This document shows positions 1-6,968 of a stretch of DNA of 7,567 nt, piece after piece (within the stretch, counting starts at the first letter, position 1; every line of letters begins with the position of its first letter). Below the pieces are notes generated by a model. That model did no database searches. It worked only from the letters and a program-made list of their open reading frames with translations, and was not told where the DNA came from. This DNA is from an uncultured Clostridia bacterium (GTDB lineage Bacteria > Bacillota_A > Clostridia > Peptostreptococcales > Anaerovoracaceae): assembly GCA_946645735.1 (NCBI GenBank), contig CAMPCK010000039.1:1-7567 (forward strand). Reading direction: 5' to 3'. A program made the position numbers and the translations under genes.

Positions 1-243
1 GAAGTACAGAAGAAGGCCCTTGAAGGCAAGGAACCCATAACCGTAAGACCCGCTGATCTTCTCGAACCCGAAATGGATAAGCTTAGAGAAGAGATAAAGG
101 CATACACCCTTCAGGATGAGGACGTACTGAGCTATGCTCTTTTCCCCAAGGTAGCCGTGGACTTCTTCAAAAAACGCGAAGCAAAACTAAATGGTGTTGA
201 TCCGGCCCTAATGGATACAAAAAATAAAACCTATCCTGTATAG
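1..243 (+). CDS. Oxaloacetate decarboxylase alpha / pyruvate carboxylase subunit B-type carboxyltransferase, C-terminal fragment
   Basis: Only the last 80 codons are present, open at the window's left edge and ending in TAG at 241-243. The fragment contains a TVRPADLLEPEMDKLREE-type stretch (about codons 14-31) followed by EDVLSYALFPKVAVDFF (about codons 39-55). This is the characteristic end of the conserved carboxylase domain (PYC/OADA) of the alpha subunits of oxaloacetate decarboxylase and of pyruvate carboxylase subunit B. These enzymes transfer a carboxyl group between biotin and pyruvate/oxaloacetate. The protein stops about 25 residues after this domain. There is no biotinyl domain with its MKM motif, so the biotin carrier would have to be a separate protein, as in several clostridial and multi-subunit systems. 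The gene lies just upstream of murC, with the murC promoter starting within 20 bases of its stop, so the two are probably separate units. Methylmalonyl-CoA or another decarboxylase specificity cannot be excluded from the tail alone. Confidence 0.8.
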   Translation, partial: EVQKKALEGKEPITVRPADLLEPEMDKLREEIKAYTLQDEDVLSYALFPKVAVDFFKKREAKLNGVDPALMDTKNKTYPV

Positions 244-260
244 ATTGTTTGAACACTTTA

Positions 261-269
261 TGATATAAT
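261..269 (+). promoter_or_regulatory. Extended -10 promoter for murC
   Basis: TGATATAAT is a perfect sigma-A -10 hexamer (TATAAT, 264-269) with the TGn extension at 261-263. The -35 region at 17-bp spacing (241-246, TAGATT) matches TTGACA at only 3 of 6 bases, which is usual for extended -10 promoters. The predicted start of transcription is near 275-277, giving a leader of about 58 bases before murC. The element begins 17 bases after the stop of the preceding gene. The start point is inferred. Confidence 0.7.
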
Positions 270-278
270 GTCCAGTGG

Positions 279-307
279 AAGTGCAGAAAGGCCTGTTTTT
301 TGCGCTT
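279..307 (+). promoter_or_regulatory. 5'-leader hairpin of murC mRNA
   Basis: The 11 bases at 279-289 (AAGTGCAGAAA) pair with 297-307 (TTTTTGCGCTT). All 11 positions pair if two G-U pairs are allowed, and the loop is 7 bases (290-296). From the predicted promoter the hairpin would start within a few bases of the mRNA 5' end. It is followed by AAAAAC, not by a U tract, so it does not look like an intrinsic terminator. A role in mRNA 5'-end stability is possible but inferred. Confidence 0.4.
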
Positions 308-319
308 AAAAACATCTTC

Positions 320-324
320 GGAGG
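320..324 (+). promoter_or_regulatory. Ribosome binding site of murC
   Basis: GGAGG lies 9 bases before the TTG at 334 and fixes that codon as the start. There is no ATG at a suitable distance in this frame. The octamer AAAACATC occurs on both sides of the site (309-316 and 325-332). Confidence 0.85.
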
Positions 325-333
325 AAAACATCA

Positions 334-1710
334 TTGTTTGATTTAAAGAAATATAAGAACATTCACGCCATTGGTATCGGCGGCATCGGCTTAAGCGCCA
401 TCTGCGAGATACTTCTGTCGAGAGGATATAAGGTCAGCGGTTCCGACATGAAGGAATCCGATATGACCAGCAAGCTTGCCCAGATGGGAGCAAGGGTATA
501 TATAGGTCACAGGGCAGAAAATGCAGATAATGCAGACCTTCTGGTTTATTCTGCAGCTATCGGTCCTGACAATCCGGAACTCAAGCGCGCTCAGGAGAGG
601 GGAATACCCTGTCTCTCAAGAGCTGAAATGCTGGGACATCTCATGGACGAGTATGAAAACAGCATCGCCGTTTCCGGAACTCACGGAAAAACCACGACCA
701 CATCCATGGTATCCCTTATCATGGAGCACGCCAAGATGGATCCCACCATCCTCGTAGGAGGCAACCTGGGAGAGATCGGCGGCAACTGTCAGGTAGGGCA
801 GTCTCAGTACTTCGTTACTGAAGCCTGTGAGTATGTGGACAGCTTCCTGAGCCTGAAACCCAAAATAGAGATAATCCTTAACATCGATTCAGATCATCTG
901 GATTATTTCAAGGATATCAATCAGATAGTAAGATCCTTTGATAAGTTTGCCAAACTCGTTCCCGAGAACGGCATGATCATCGCTTACGATGCAAATCCCT
1001 TCGTAAACCAGGTCATCAAGGGACTCGATAACGTTATAACCTTTGGTCTTAACACAAACTGCAATTACTGCGGAAAAGATATCAGCTTCGATGAGAACGG
1101 AAACCCCGGCTTTGACGTATACAAGGACGGTGAGTTCCTTACTCACGTATCCTTAAGAGTTCCGGGCGAGCACAACGTTCTCAATGCACTGGCTGCCTTT
1201 GCCTGCACCCATGCTCTCGGAGTTGATGCAGAGCTCATTTCTGAGACCCTTCACAGCTATACGGGAACCGAAAGAAGATTCGATATTCTCGGAACCACCA
1301 AGGAAGGAGTCAAGATCATAGATGATTATGCACATCATCCCACAGAGATCATGGCTACCTTATCCGCAACAAAGAACGTACCTCACAATGAACTCTGGGT
1401 CTGCTTCCAGCCTCATACATATACAAGAACTCTTGCTCTGTTTGAGGAATTTGCAGATGCCTTTGAAATAGCAGATCACCTGATCCTGGCTGAGATCTAT
1501 GCGGCAAGAGAGAAGAATATCTACAAGATATCTTCCGCGCAGCTCATGGACAAGATTAAGGAAAAACATCCCGGTAAGGATGTCATGTATATAGATAACT
1601 TTGATGACATGGCAGAATATGTCAGGTCCCATGCAAAGAAAGGTGACATGGTAATCACCATGGGAGCCGGAGATATCTATAAGGTCGGGGATATGCTTCT
1701 CGGACAATAA
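334..1710 (+). CDS. murC: UDP-N-acetylmuramate--L-alanine ligase (MurC)
   Basis: This cytoplasmic ATP-dependent ligase adds L-alanine to UDP-N-acetylmuramic acid, the first amino-acid step of peptidoglycan precursor synthesis. The protein has 458 residues, the usual MurC length. Domain 1 carries the glycine-rich UDP-binding loop GIGGIG (residues 14-19). The central ATPase domain has the P-loop GTHGKTTTT (115-123), the metal-binding Glu of TEACEY (E164) and [10 protein letters not shown] (183-192), and PGEHNVLNA (277-285). The C-terminal domain contains [10 protein letters not shown] (311-320), [10 protein letters not shown] (330-339) and FQPHTYTRT (359-367), all typical of MurC rather than MurD, MurE or MurF. 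The start is TTG, chosen because GGAGG sits 9 bases upstream and the glycine-rich loop begins at the expected distance. It has its own extended -10 promoter and is followed after 67 bases by prs on the same strand, with no clear terminator between them. Confidence 0.97.
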   Translation: MFDLKKYKNIHAIGIGGIGLSAICEILLSRGYKVSGSDMKESDMTSKLAQMGARVYIGHRAENADNADLLVYSAAIGPDNPELKRAQERGIPCLSRAEMLGHLMDEYENSIAVSGTHGKTTTTSMVSLIMEHAKMDPTILVGGNLGEIGGNCQVGQSQYFVTEACEYVDSFLSLKPKIEIILNIDSDHLDYFKDINQIVRSFDKFAKLVPENGMIIAYDANPFVNQVIKGLDNVITFGLNTNCNYCGKDISFDENGNPGFDVYKDGEFLTHVSLRVPGEHNVLNALAAFACTHALGVDAELISETLHSYTGTERRFDILGTTKEGVKIIDDYAHHPTEIMATLSATKNVPHNELWVCFQPHTYTRTLALFEEFADAFEIADHLILAEIYAAREKNIYKISSAQLMDKIKEKHPGKDVMYIDNFDDMAEYVRSHAKKGDMVITMGAGDIYKVGDMLLGQ

Positions 1711-1760
1711 AAGAACTGTCAATTTTAAAGCGAAAGCTGATCACATATTTTATTTAAGAA

Positions 1761-1768
1761 AGGCGAGG
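1761..1768 (+). promoter_or_regulatory. Ribosome binding site of prs
   Basis: AGGCGAGG lies 9 bases before the TTG at 1778 and supports that codon as the start. The rest of the 67-base gap (1711-1760) is AT-rich. It shows no convincing promoter: TATTTT at 1746-1751 is the best -10 and has no -35 partner. No terminator is visible, so prs may be read through from murC. Confidence 0.7.
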
Positions 1769-1777
1769 TATAGAGTT

Positions 1778-2728
1778 TTGAAAAACGGAGTATACACAGA
1801 TTACAAAGTTTTCACCTGCAATTCACATCCTGAACTTGCTGAAGAGATAGCCGGCATCATGGGAAAGCCCCTTGGAAAGGCTACAGTCACAAAGTTCAGC
1901 GATGGCGAGATCTCAGTTAACATCTGGGAAACAGTAAGAGGCGTTGACTGCTACATCGTTCAGTCGACATGCAATCCGGTCAATGACAATCTTATGGAGC
2001 TTCTCATAATGATAGATGCCATGAAGAGGGCTTCTGCAGGAAGAATCAATGCTGTCATTCCGTATTATGGCTATGCCCGCCAGGACAGAAAAGCCAAGGC
2101 AAGAGATCCCATCACATCCAAGCTCGTTGCTAACCTCATTATGGCAGCAGGAGCTGACAGAGTTATCACCATGGATCTTCACGCCAATCAGATCCAGGGA
2201 TACTTCGATATCCCCGTTGATCATCTGGTAGGAATGCCGATCCTTGCAAACTATTTCAAGCAGAAGAATCTTCCCGACCTTTGCGTAGTATCTCCCGACC
2301 ACGGTTCAGTAACCCGCGCAAGATCCCTTGCTGAAGTTCTCAACTGCCCCATCGCCATCATCGACAAGCGCCGTCCTGAGCCCAACAAGAGCGAGATCAT
2401 GAACATCATCGGCGACATCGAAGGCAAGAACTGCATCATCATGGACGACATGATCGATACAGCCGGAACCATCTGCAACGCTGCCAAAGCCATCAAGGAC
2501 CTTGGTGCCAAGACAGTTTATGCAGGCGCTACCCATGCTGTTCTTTCAGGACCCGCCATTGACAGAATAAAGAATTCAGTATTCGAAGAGATGGTTCTTC
2601 TTAACACCATTCCTCTTCCTGAAGAAAAGAAACTTCCCAACATGAAGGTTATCTCTGTGGCTCCGCTCTTTGCAGAAGCAATGACCAGAGTTCACAACAA
2701 CGGATCCGTATCCGCTTTATTCGACTAA
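1778..2728 (+). CDS. prs: Ribose-phosphate pyrophosphokinase (PRPP synthetase)
   Basis: The enzyme transfers pyrophosphate from ATP to ribose 5-phosphate to make PRPP, the precursor of purines, pyrimidines, histidine, tryptophan and NAD. At 316 residues it has the standard length of class I bacterial enzymes. Visible motifs are FSDGE (40-44), the ATP-contacting flexible-loop region [11 protein letters not shown] (95-105), [19 protein letters not shown] (132-150) with metal ligand H135, SPDHG (172-176) with D174, the catalytic KRR (197-199), and the PRPP/ribose-phosphate loop DDMIDTAGT (223-231). All positions expected to be catalytic are present. Residue 177 is Ser, where Bacillus-type enzymes usually have Gly (SPDHGS instead of SPDHGG). 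I believe this is a common variation in clostridia. The start is TTG with AGGCGAGG upstream. It is the second gene of the murC-prs-pth-mfd run, and its end is followed by a strong hairpin. Confidence 0.97.
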   Translation: MKNGVYTDYKVFTCNSHPELAEEIAGIMGKPLGKATVTKFSDGEISVNIWETVRGVDCYIVQSTCNPVNDNLMELLIMIDAMKRASAGRINAVIPYYGYARQDRKAKARDPITSKLVANLIMAAGADRVITMDLHANQIQGYFDIPVDHLVGMPILANYFKQKNLPDLCVVSPDHGSVTRARSLAEVLNCPIAIIDKRRPEPNKSEIMNIIGDIEGKNCIIMDDMIDTAGTICNAAKAIKDLGAKTVYAGATHAVLSGPAIDRIKNSVFEEMVLLNTIPLPEEKKLPNMKVISVAPLFAEAMTRVHNNGSVSALFD

Positions 2729-2743
2729 GATTTTTGATTCATA

Positions 2744-2771
2744 GTACTCCCGCCTTAAGCTGCGGGAGTAC
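2744..2771 (+). terminator. Perfect 10-bp hairpin between prs and pth, possible weak terminator/attenuator
   Basis: GTACTCCCGC (2744-2753) pairs perfectly with GCGGGAGTAC (2762-2771) around an 8-base loop. The stem is GC-rich. Two bases downstream lies TATTTATT (2774-2781), a broken U tract, so termination in the + direction may be partial. On the - strand no T run follows. The 3' arm also contains GGGAG (2764-2768), the only Shine-Dalgarno-like sequence before pth, though it is 18 bases from the start codon. Confidence 0.55.
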
Positions 2772-2786
2772 CGTATTTATTGAGAT

Positions 2787-3449
2787 ATGTACATAATCGT
2801 CGGCCTGGGAAATCCGGGCAAAAAATACGAGCTTACTCGTCATAACATGGGATTCATGGCACTGGATCTTCTGGCGGACAAATACGATATCAAGGTTGAC
2901 CGCCTGAAGTTCAAGGCTCTCACGGGAGAGGGCAGGATAGAAGGAAAGAAGGTCCTTCTGGTCAAGCCCCAGACCTATATGAACCTTTCCGGTGAATCCG
3001 TAAGGGATGTCATGAACTTCTACAAGGAGCCCATTGAGAACCTCATAGTCATCTATGATGACATAGATCTTCCCGAGGGCACCTTAAGAATAAGGTCCAA
3101 GGGTTCCGCAGGCACCCATAACGGCATGAGGAATATCGTCTACCTCCTGGGAGACGACGGCTTCCCCAGGATCCGCGTGGGAATCGGAGGAGAAAGAAAG
3201 GCTGACCTTGTGGACTATGTCATCGGACGTGTCACGGAGAAGGAAGCAGATGCTCTGTGGGACGCCCTTAACAAGGCTGCAGCTGCTGCCGCTGATATCG
3301 TGATAAATGACATCACCCATGCCATGCAGGAGTTTAATATCAAGCCCAAGAGGCTTAAAAAAGAAAAGGAGAAGGCCCTTAAAGAAGAGTCTTCGGAAGA
3401 TTCCGGAAAGGATACAGCATCCCCGGAATCAGTAAAATCTGATGATTAA
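2787..3449 (+). CDS. pth: Peptidyl-tRNA hydrolase (Pth)
   Basis: Pth cleaves the ester bond of peptidyl-tRNAs that drop off ribosomes, freeing the tRNA for reuse. The 220-residue protein opens with the family signature IIVGLGNPGKKYELTRHNMGF (3-23). The catalytic His is H19 and the conserved Asn is N9, by alignment with E. coli Pth. PQTYMNLSG (61-69) with N66, YDDIDLPEG (90-98) with D91, and GSAGTHNGMRNI (106-117) with N112 are the other active-site and tRNA-binding segments. The conserved fold ends near residue 187. A lysine-rich then acidic, low-complexity tail of about 33 residues follows, making the protein longer than typical Pth (about 190). The ATG start is set by the N-terminal signature, although no good ribosome binding site stands close to it. 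The gene overlaps mfd by 8 bases, suggesting translational coupling. Confidence 0.96.
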   Translation: MYIIVGLGNPGKKYELTRHNMGFMALDLLADKYDIKVDRLKFKALTGEGRIEGKKVLLVKPQTYMNLSGESVRDVMNFYKEPIENLIVIYDDIDLPEGTLRIRSKGSAGTHNGMRNIVYLLGDDGFPRIRVGIGGERKADLVDYVIGRVTEKEADALWDALNKAAAAAADIVINDITHAMQEFNIKPKRLKKEKEKALKEESSEDSGKDTASPESVKSDD

Positions 3450-6400
3450 TTATACTGGTATATCTGAAAGCCGCGTTGCGCCTGTTGCAGAGAGGATCAT
3501 AAAGGACTCGGGACAGACGCTGATCATCGTATCCTCGGATGCCAGAGCATCCAGACTTGCTCAGGACCTGGGATTCTTTCTGAAGGACAGGGAAATCGTC
3601 ACCCTTTATGGTGAAGAAGGATCATTCAGAAGGTACGATGCGAGAAACCGCGACATAACAATTAAAAAGCTGAAAGTTCTTCAGGCACTGCGTCAGGGGG
3701 TACCCCTTGTGGTCGTAGCGCCTGTTTCTGCTGCAATAAAAAAGCTTCCTCCCCATGAATATTATGAAAAAAAGAGCCTGACCATCAGGATGGGAGAGGA
3801 ATATGACCTTAAGGAGCTTGCACAGGCCCTGACGGATCTGGGATATGAGAGATACGGCATCGTGGAAGGCCCCGGCCAGTTCGGCTTAAGGGGAGGAATC
3901 CTTGATATCTTCACTCCTGAAAGTGAGGACCCCGTGAGAATAGAGTTCTTCGGGGATGAGGTTGATTCCATAAGGACCTTCGACAGCGTAAGCCAGAGAT
4001 CCATAAAGAACCTTAAGGAAACAAACATATATCCCGCAAGAGAAATATCAGGTTCCGACAGTTTTTTGCAGGACGGTCTTGAAAAACTCTATAAGGATTA
4101 CAAGCGCTATTCGGAGCAGGTTTACAAGAAGGAGACGGATCCGGATCTCAGGGTGGTCCTTAGGGATAAGATCCTTAAGACTGCTGATGAGATAAAAGAG
4201 CAGATCGAGGGAGGAAGAAATCTTGAGATCCTTCCCAATTATCTTCAGTATTTCTATGAAAATACGGAGTATATCTGGGACTATATGGAAAAGGGAAAGA
4301 TCTTAATCGATGATCCTGACAGGATATATGAAGCCCTGGAACTCATGGACAGGGAGAACGAGGATGACTTCGAGGCCATGCTTGAAAGAGGGCTGGTCAT
4401 TCCCAAGGACAGAAAGACCCTTTCCGGAACCGATGATTTTGTAAAAGTTTTCGGCCTGGAGGACGTGACCCTTTTCACGCCTTTTCCCAAGAGGATAAAG
4501 GGCGCTGAATCCTTTGAACACGTATACAACCTCCAGTCAAGACAGCCCCTGAGCTTCGCGGGCAAGATGAACGTCCTTGAAACGGAGCTCAGATCCTATC
4601 TCAAAAAGGGATACGAGATAAACATCGTTTCATCATCCCGGGAGAAACTGGATAATTTAAGGGAGTTCTGCGAGAGGGCGGAGCTTAAGCCCATCAACTT
4701 CCTGGAGGGAAGCATAAGCCAGGGAATGGATTTCCCTTTGGACAGGAAGCTCTGGCTTTCGGACAACGATATTTTCAGCCAGTCCAGAAAGAAGCGCCGC
4801 AAAAAATCCAAGGATCCGAACAAGGCCTTAAGTTCCTTTACAGACCTTCACGAGGGTGATTTCGTGGTTCACGAGAACCACGGTATCGGTAAGTTTACCG
4901 GTATCCACCAGCTCAAAGTTGAAGGTGAGATCAAGGACTATATCAAGATCAAATATGCAGGAAACGATCTTCTCTATGTACCCGTTGAACAGATGGACAT
5001 GGTACAGAAGTACATCGGGGGAGACGATGCTGTTCCCAAGATTAACAAGCTTTCAGGCTCCGACTGGAAGGTGACCAAGGCCAAGGCCAAGGCAGCCATA
5101 GCAGTCATGGCCAAGGACCTCATAGATCTCTACGCCAAGAGGCAGCTTACTCCCGGCTATGCCTTCGGAGAGGATACTCCCTGGCAGAAGGAGTTTGAAG
5201 ATTCCTTCCCCTTTGAAGAGACGGACGATCAGCTGAGAGCGGCTGAAGAGATCAAGAGGGATATGGCAAGGCCCTTCAGCATGGACAGACTTCTTCTCGG
5301 AGACGTGGGCTTCGGAAAGACCGAGGTTGCAGCCCGCGCCATCTTCAAGTGTCTGGCTGACGGAAAGCAGGCGGCCATGCTGGTGCCTACCACCATCCTT
5401 GCCAACCAGCATTACTATACCCTTAAGGAAAGATTCGAGAATTATCCCTTCAAAGTTGACGTCCTTTCAAGGTTCAGATCTCCTGCCCAGCAGAAGGTGA
5501 CCGTTGAAAAGATGAAAAAGGGAGAGGTGGACCTGGTAATCGGCACCCACAGACTTCTTTCAGAGGATATAGGATTCAAGGATCTGGGACTTCTCGTTGT
5601 GGACGAGGAGCAGAGATTCGGAGTTGAACATAAGGAAAAGATAAAGAAATTAAAGGCCAACGTGGACGTGCTGACACTGTCTGCTACGCCCATTCCGAGA
5701 ACCCTTAACATGTCCCTCACGGGAATCAAGGACATGAGCCTTATAGAAGAACCTCCTGAGGAAAGATATCCCGTCCAGACCTATGTCATGGAGCAGGATG
5801 ACAGCGTAATCAAAGAGGTCATCGAGCGTGAGATGGGAAGAGGCGGACAGGTCTTCGTGGTATACAACAGGGTGAGAGGCTTATCCACCGTTGTAAGGAA
5901 GATCTCGGAACTTGTTCCCGAAGCGAGAGTCATTTCCGGCCACGGCCAGATGAACGAAGGGGGCCTTGAAAAGGTCATGATGAAGTTCATCGACCACGAG
6001 GCTGACGTTCTGGTTTCGACTACCATCATTGAGTCGGGCCTTGATATACCCAACGCCAACACCATGATAGTTCTTGATGCCGAGAGATACGGCCTTTCCC
6101 AGCTCTATCAGATGAGGGGAAGGGTAGGAAGGTCCAACAAGATAGCATACTGCTATCTCATGTATCACAAGGACAAGGTCCTTACGGAACCTCAGGAGAG
6201 AAGGCTCAAGGCCATCAGGGAATTCACGGAGTTCGGCGCAGGCTTCAAGGTAGCCATGAAAGACCTGGAGATCAGGGGAGCCGGAAACATGCTTGGAACC
6301 GCACAGTCCGGACATATCCTGAACATCGGTTATGACCTTTACTGCAAGATGGTGGACAATGCGGTCCGCGCTCTCAAGGGAGAGATAGTAAACGATGACA

Positions 6401-6921
6401 GGGAAGAGTCATCCATGGAATTTCCTCTATCAGCATATATTCCAGGTACATATATCGAGGATGAGAGCCTTAAGCTTGAGATGTACAAGAGGATATCCGG
6501 AATCACTTCAAGAGATGATATGGATGACGTGCTTGATGAACTCTCTGACCGTTTCGGAGATGTTCCGAGAGCTACCCAGGACCTCATAAAGATCTCATAT
6601 ATCAGATATCTTTCCGAGAAGATCGGAATAGAAAAGATCCACGTGGACAGAAACGCCTTTGATCCCCTCAAGACCAAGACGCCTGCCTTAAGAGGAAGAA
6701 AGGTATCTGTAAACACGGGAAGGGTCTACGTTCTCGACTTCAGGGAAAAGAACGGGCTCACGGCCTTCGGTATAGTGAACGCCAAGGCTGAATTCGGCGG
6801 CAAGTTTTTTGCACATATGGGAGCAAGGCCCTTCGTAAGAATATCCACGGAGAGCATAAAAGAGCTGGATCAGGTCATGAAGCTCCTCGAAATACTCGTG
6901 GAAAACATCAGGTCCGTGTGA
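3442..6921 (+). CDS. mfd: Transcription-repair-coupling factor Mfd
   Basis: Mfd is an ATP-driven DNA translocase that pushes stalled RNA polymerase off DNA and recruits UvrA to the lesion. The 1159-residue protein has the full domain order. The UvrB-like N-terminal module includes FGLRGGILDIFTP (147-159). A middle domain and a basic linker RKKRRKKSK (449-457) follow. The RNA-polymerase-interacting CarD-like domain starts with GDFVVHENHGIGKF (472-485). The RecG-like motor has a Q-motif region around FPFEETDDQ (589-597), Walker A GDVGFGKT (620-627), DEEQ (721-724), SATPIPRTL (747-755), STTIIESGLDIPNA (859-872) and QMRGRVGR (890-897). The TRG motif follows at about 915-958, and the C-terminal UvrA-masking domain at about 985-1159. 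The start is certain to within one codon or two: an in-frame TAA at 3433-3435 closes the frame 6 bases before the ATG. The N-terminus is therefore shorter than in Bacillus Mfd. No strong ribosome binding site is seen, in keeping with coupling to pth. Confidence 0.98.
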   Translation: MINYTGISESRVAPVAERIIKDSGQTLIIVSSDARASRLAQDLGFFLKDREIVTLYGEEGSFRRYDARNRDITIKKLKVLQALRQGVPLVVVAPVSAAIKKLPPHEYYEKKSLTIRMGEEYDLKELAQALTDLGYERYGIVEGPGQFGLRGGILDIFTPESEDPVRIEFFGDEVDSIRTFDSVSQRSIKNLKETNIYPAREISGSDSFLQDGLEKLYKDYKRYSEQVYKKETDPDLRVVLRDKILKTADEIKEQIEGGRNLEILPNYLQYFYENTEYIWDYMEKGKILIDDPDRIYEALELMDRENEDDFEAMLERGLVIPKDRKTLSGTDDFVKVFGLEDVTLFTPFPKRIKGAESFEHVYNLQSRQPLSFAGKMNVLETELRSYLKKGYEINIVSSSREKLDNLREFCERAELKPINFLEGSISQGMDFPLDRKLWLSDNDIFSQSRKKRRKKSKDPNKALSSFTDLHEGDFVVHENHGIGKFTGIHQLKVEGEIKDYIKIKYAGNDLLYVPVEQMDMVQKYIGGDDAVPKINKLSGSDWKVTKAKAKAAIAVMAKDLIDLYAKRQLTPGYAFGEDTPWQKEFEDSFPFEETDDQLRAAEEIKRDMARPFSMDRLLLGDVGFGKTEVAARAIFKCLADGKQAAMLVPTTILANQHYYTLKERFENYPFKVDVLSRFRSPAQQKVTVEKMKKGEVDLVIGTHRLLSEDIGFKDLGLLVVDEEQRFGVEHKEKIKKLKANVDVLTLSATPIPRTLNMSLTGIKDMSLIEEPPEERYPVQTYVMEQDDSVIKEVIEREMGRGGQVFVVYNRVRGLSTVVRKISELVPEARVISGHGQMNEGGLEKVMMKFIDHEADVLVSTTIIESGLDIPNANTMIVLDAERYGLSQLYQMRGRVGRSNKIAYCYLMYHKDKVLTEPQERRLKAIREFTEFGAGFKVAMKDLEIRGAGNMLGTAQSGHILNIGYDLYCKMVDNAVRALKGEIVNDDREESSMEFPLSAYIPGTYIEDESLKLEMYKRISGITSRDDMDDVLDELSDRFGDVPRATQDLIKISYIRYLSEKIGIEKIHVDRNAFDPLKTKTPALRGRKVSVNTGRVYVLDFREKNGLTAFGIVNAKAEFGGKFFAHMGARPFVRISTESIKELDQVMKLLEILVENIRSV

Positions 6922-6927
6922 TATAAT
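6899..6927 (+). promoter_or_regulatory. Extended -10 promoter for the downstream amidohydrolase
   Basis: TGATATAAT (6919-6927) is a perfect -10 hexamer with the TGn extension, and the TGA of that extension is the mfd stop codon. TGGAAA (6899-6904) matches TTGACA at 4 of 6 bases with 17-bp spacing, so the -35 lies in the end of mfd. A second TATAAT overlaps at 6927-6932 but has no -35 at a suitable distance. The predicted transcript start is near 6933-6935, leaving a leader of about 35 bases. Confidence 0.65.
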
Positions 6928-6958
6928 ATAATTTAGTTTATTTTCAATTTAAGAACAC

Positions 6959-6963
6959 AGGAG
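6959..6963 (+). promoter_or_regulatory. Ribosome binding site of the amidohydrolase gene
   Basis: AGGAG lies 5 bases before the ATG at 6969. The spacing is slightly short but normal for Firmicutes. It fixes the start codon, since the next in-frame ATG is at codon 19. Confidence 0.8.
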
Positions 6964-6968
6964 ATAAT

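Noticed and set aside
279..307. Hairpin after the first gene as its intrinsic terminator
   Set aside because: The T run is inside the stem rather than after it, the bases after the stem are A-rich, and the hairpin lies downstream of the murC promoter.
268..309. A 13-codon leader ORF (ATG at 268) before murC
   Set aside because: Its ATG overlaps the -10 element upstream of the predicted transcript start, it has no ribosome binding site, and the peptide shows no run of regulatory codons.
889..1146. Antisense open frames within murC, prs and mfd (for example 889-1146, 5053-5412, 5881-6315 on the - strand)
   Set aside because: They lie wholly inside strongly conserved genes, lack ribosome binding sites and recognisable domains, and are explained by the codon use of the sense genes.
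1716..1751. A promoter for prs in the murC-prs gap
   Set aside because: CTGTCA at 1716 and TATTTT at 1746 are not at a workable spacing (24 bases) and neither is strong, so I do not call it.
2774..2787. TATTTA before pth as a -10 giving a leaderless pth message
   Set aside because: It matches TATAAT at only 3 of 6 positions and no -35 is present at 17 bp.
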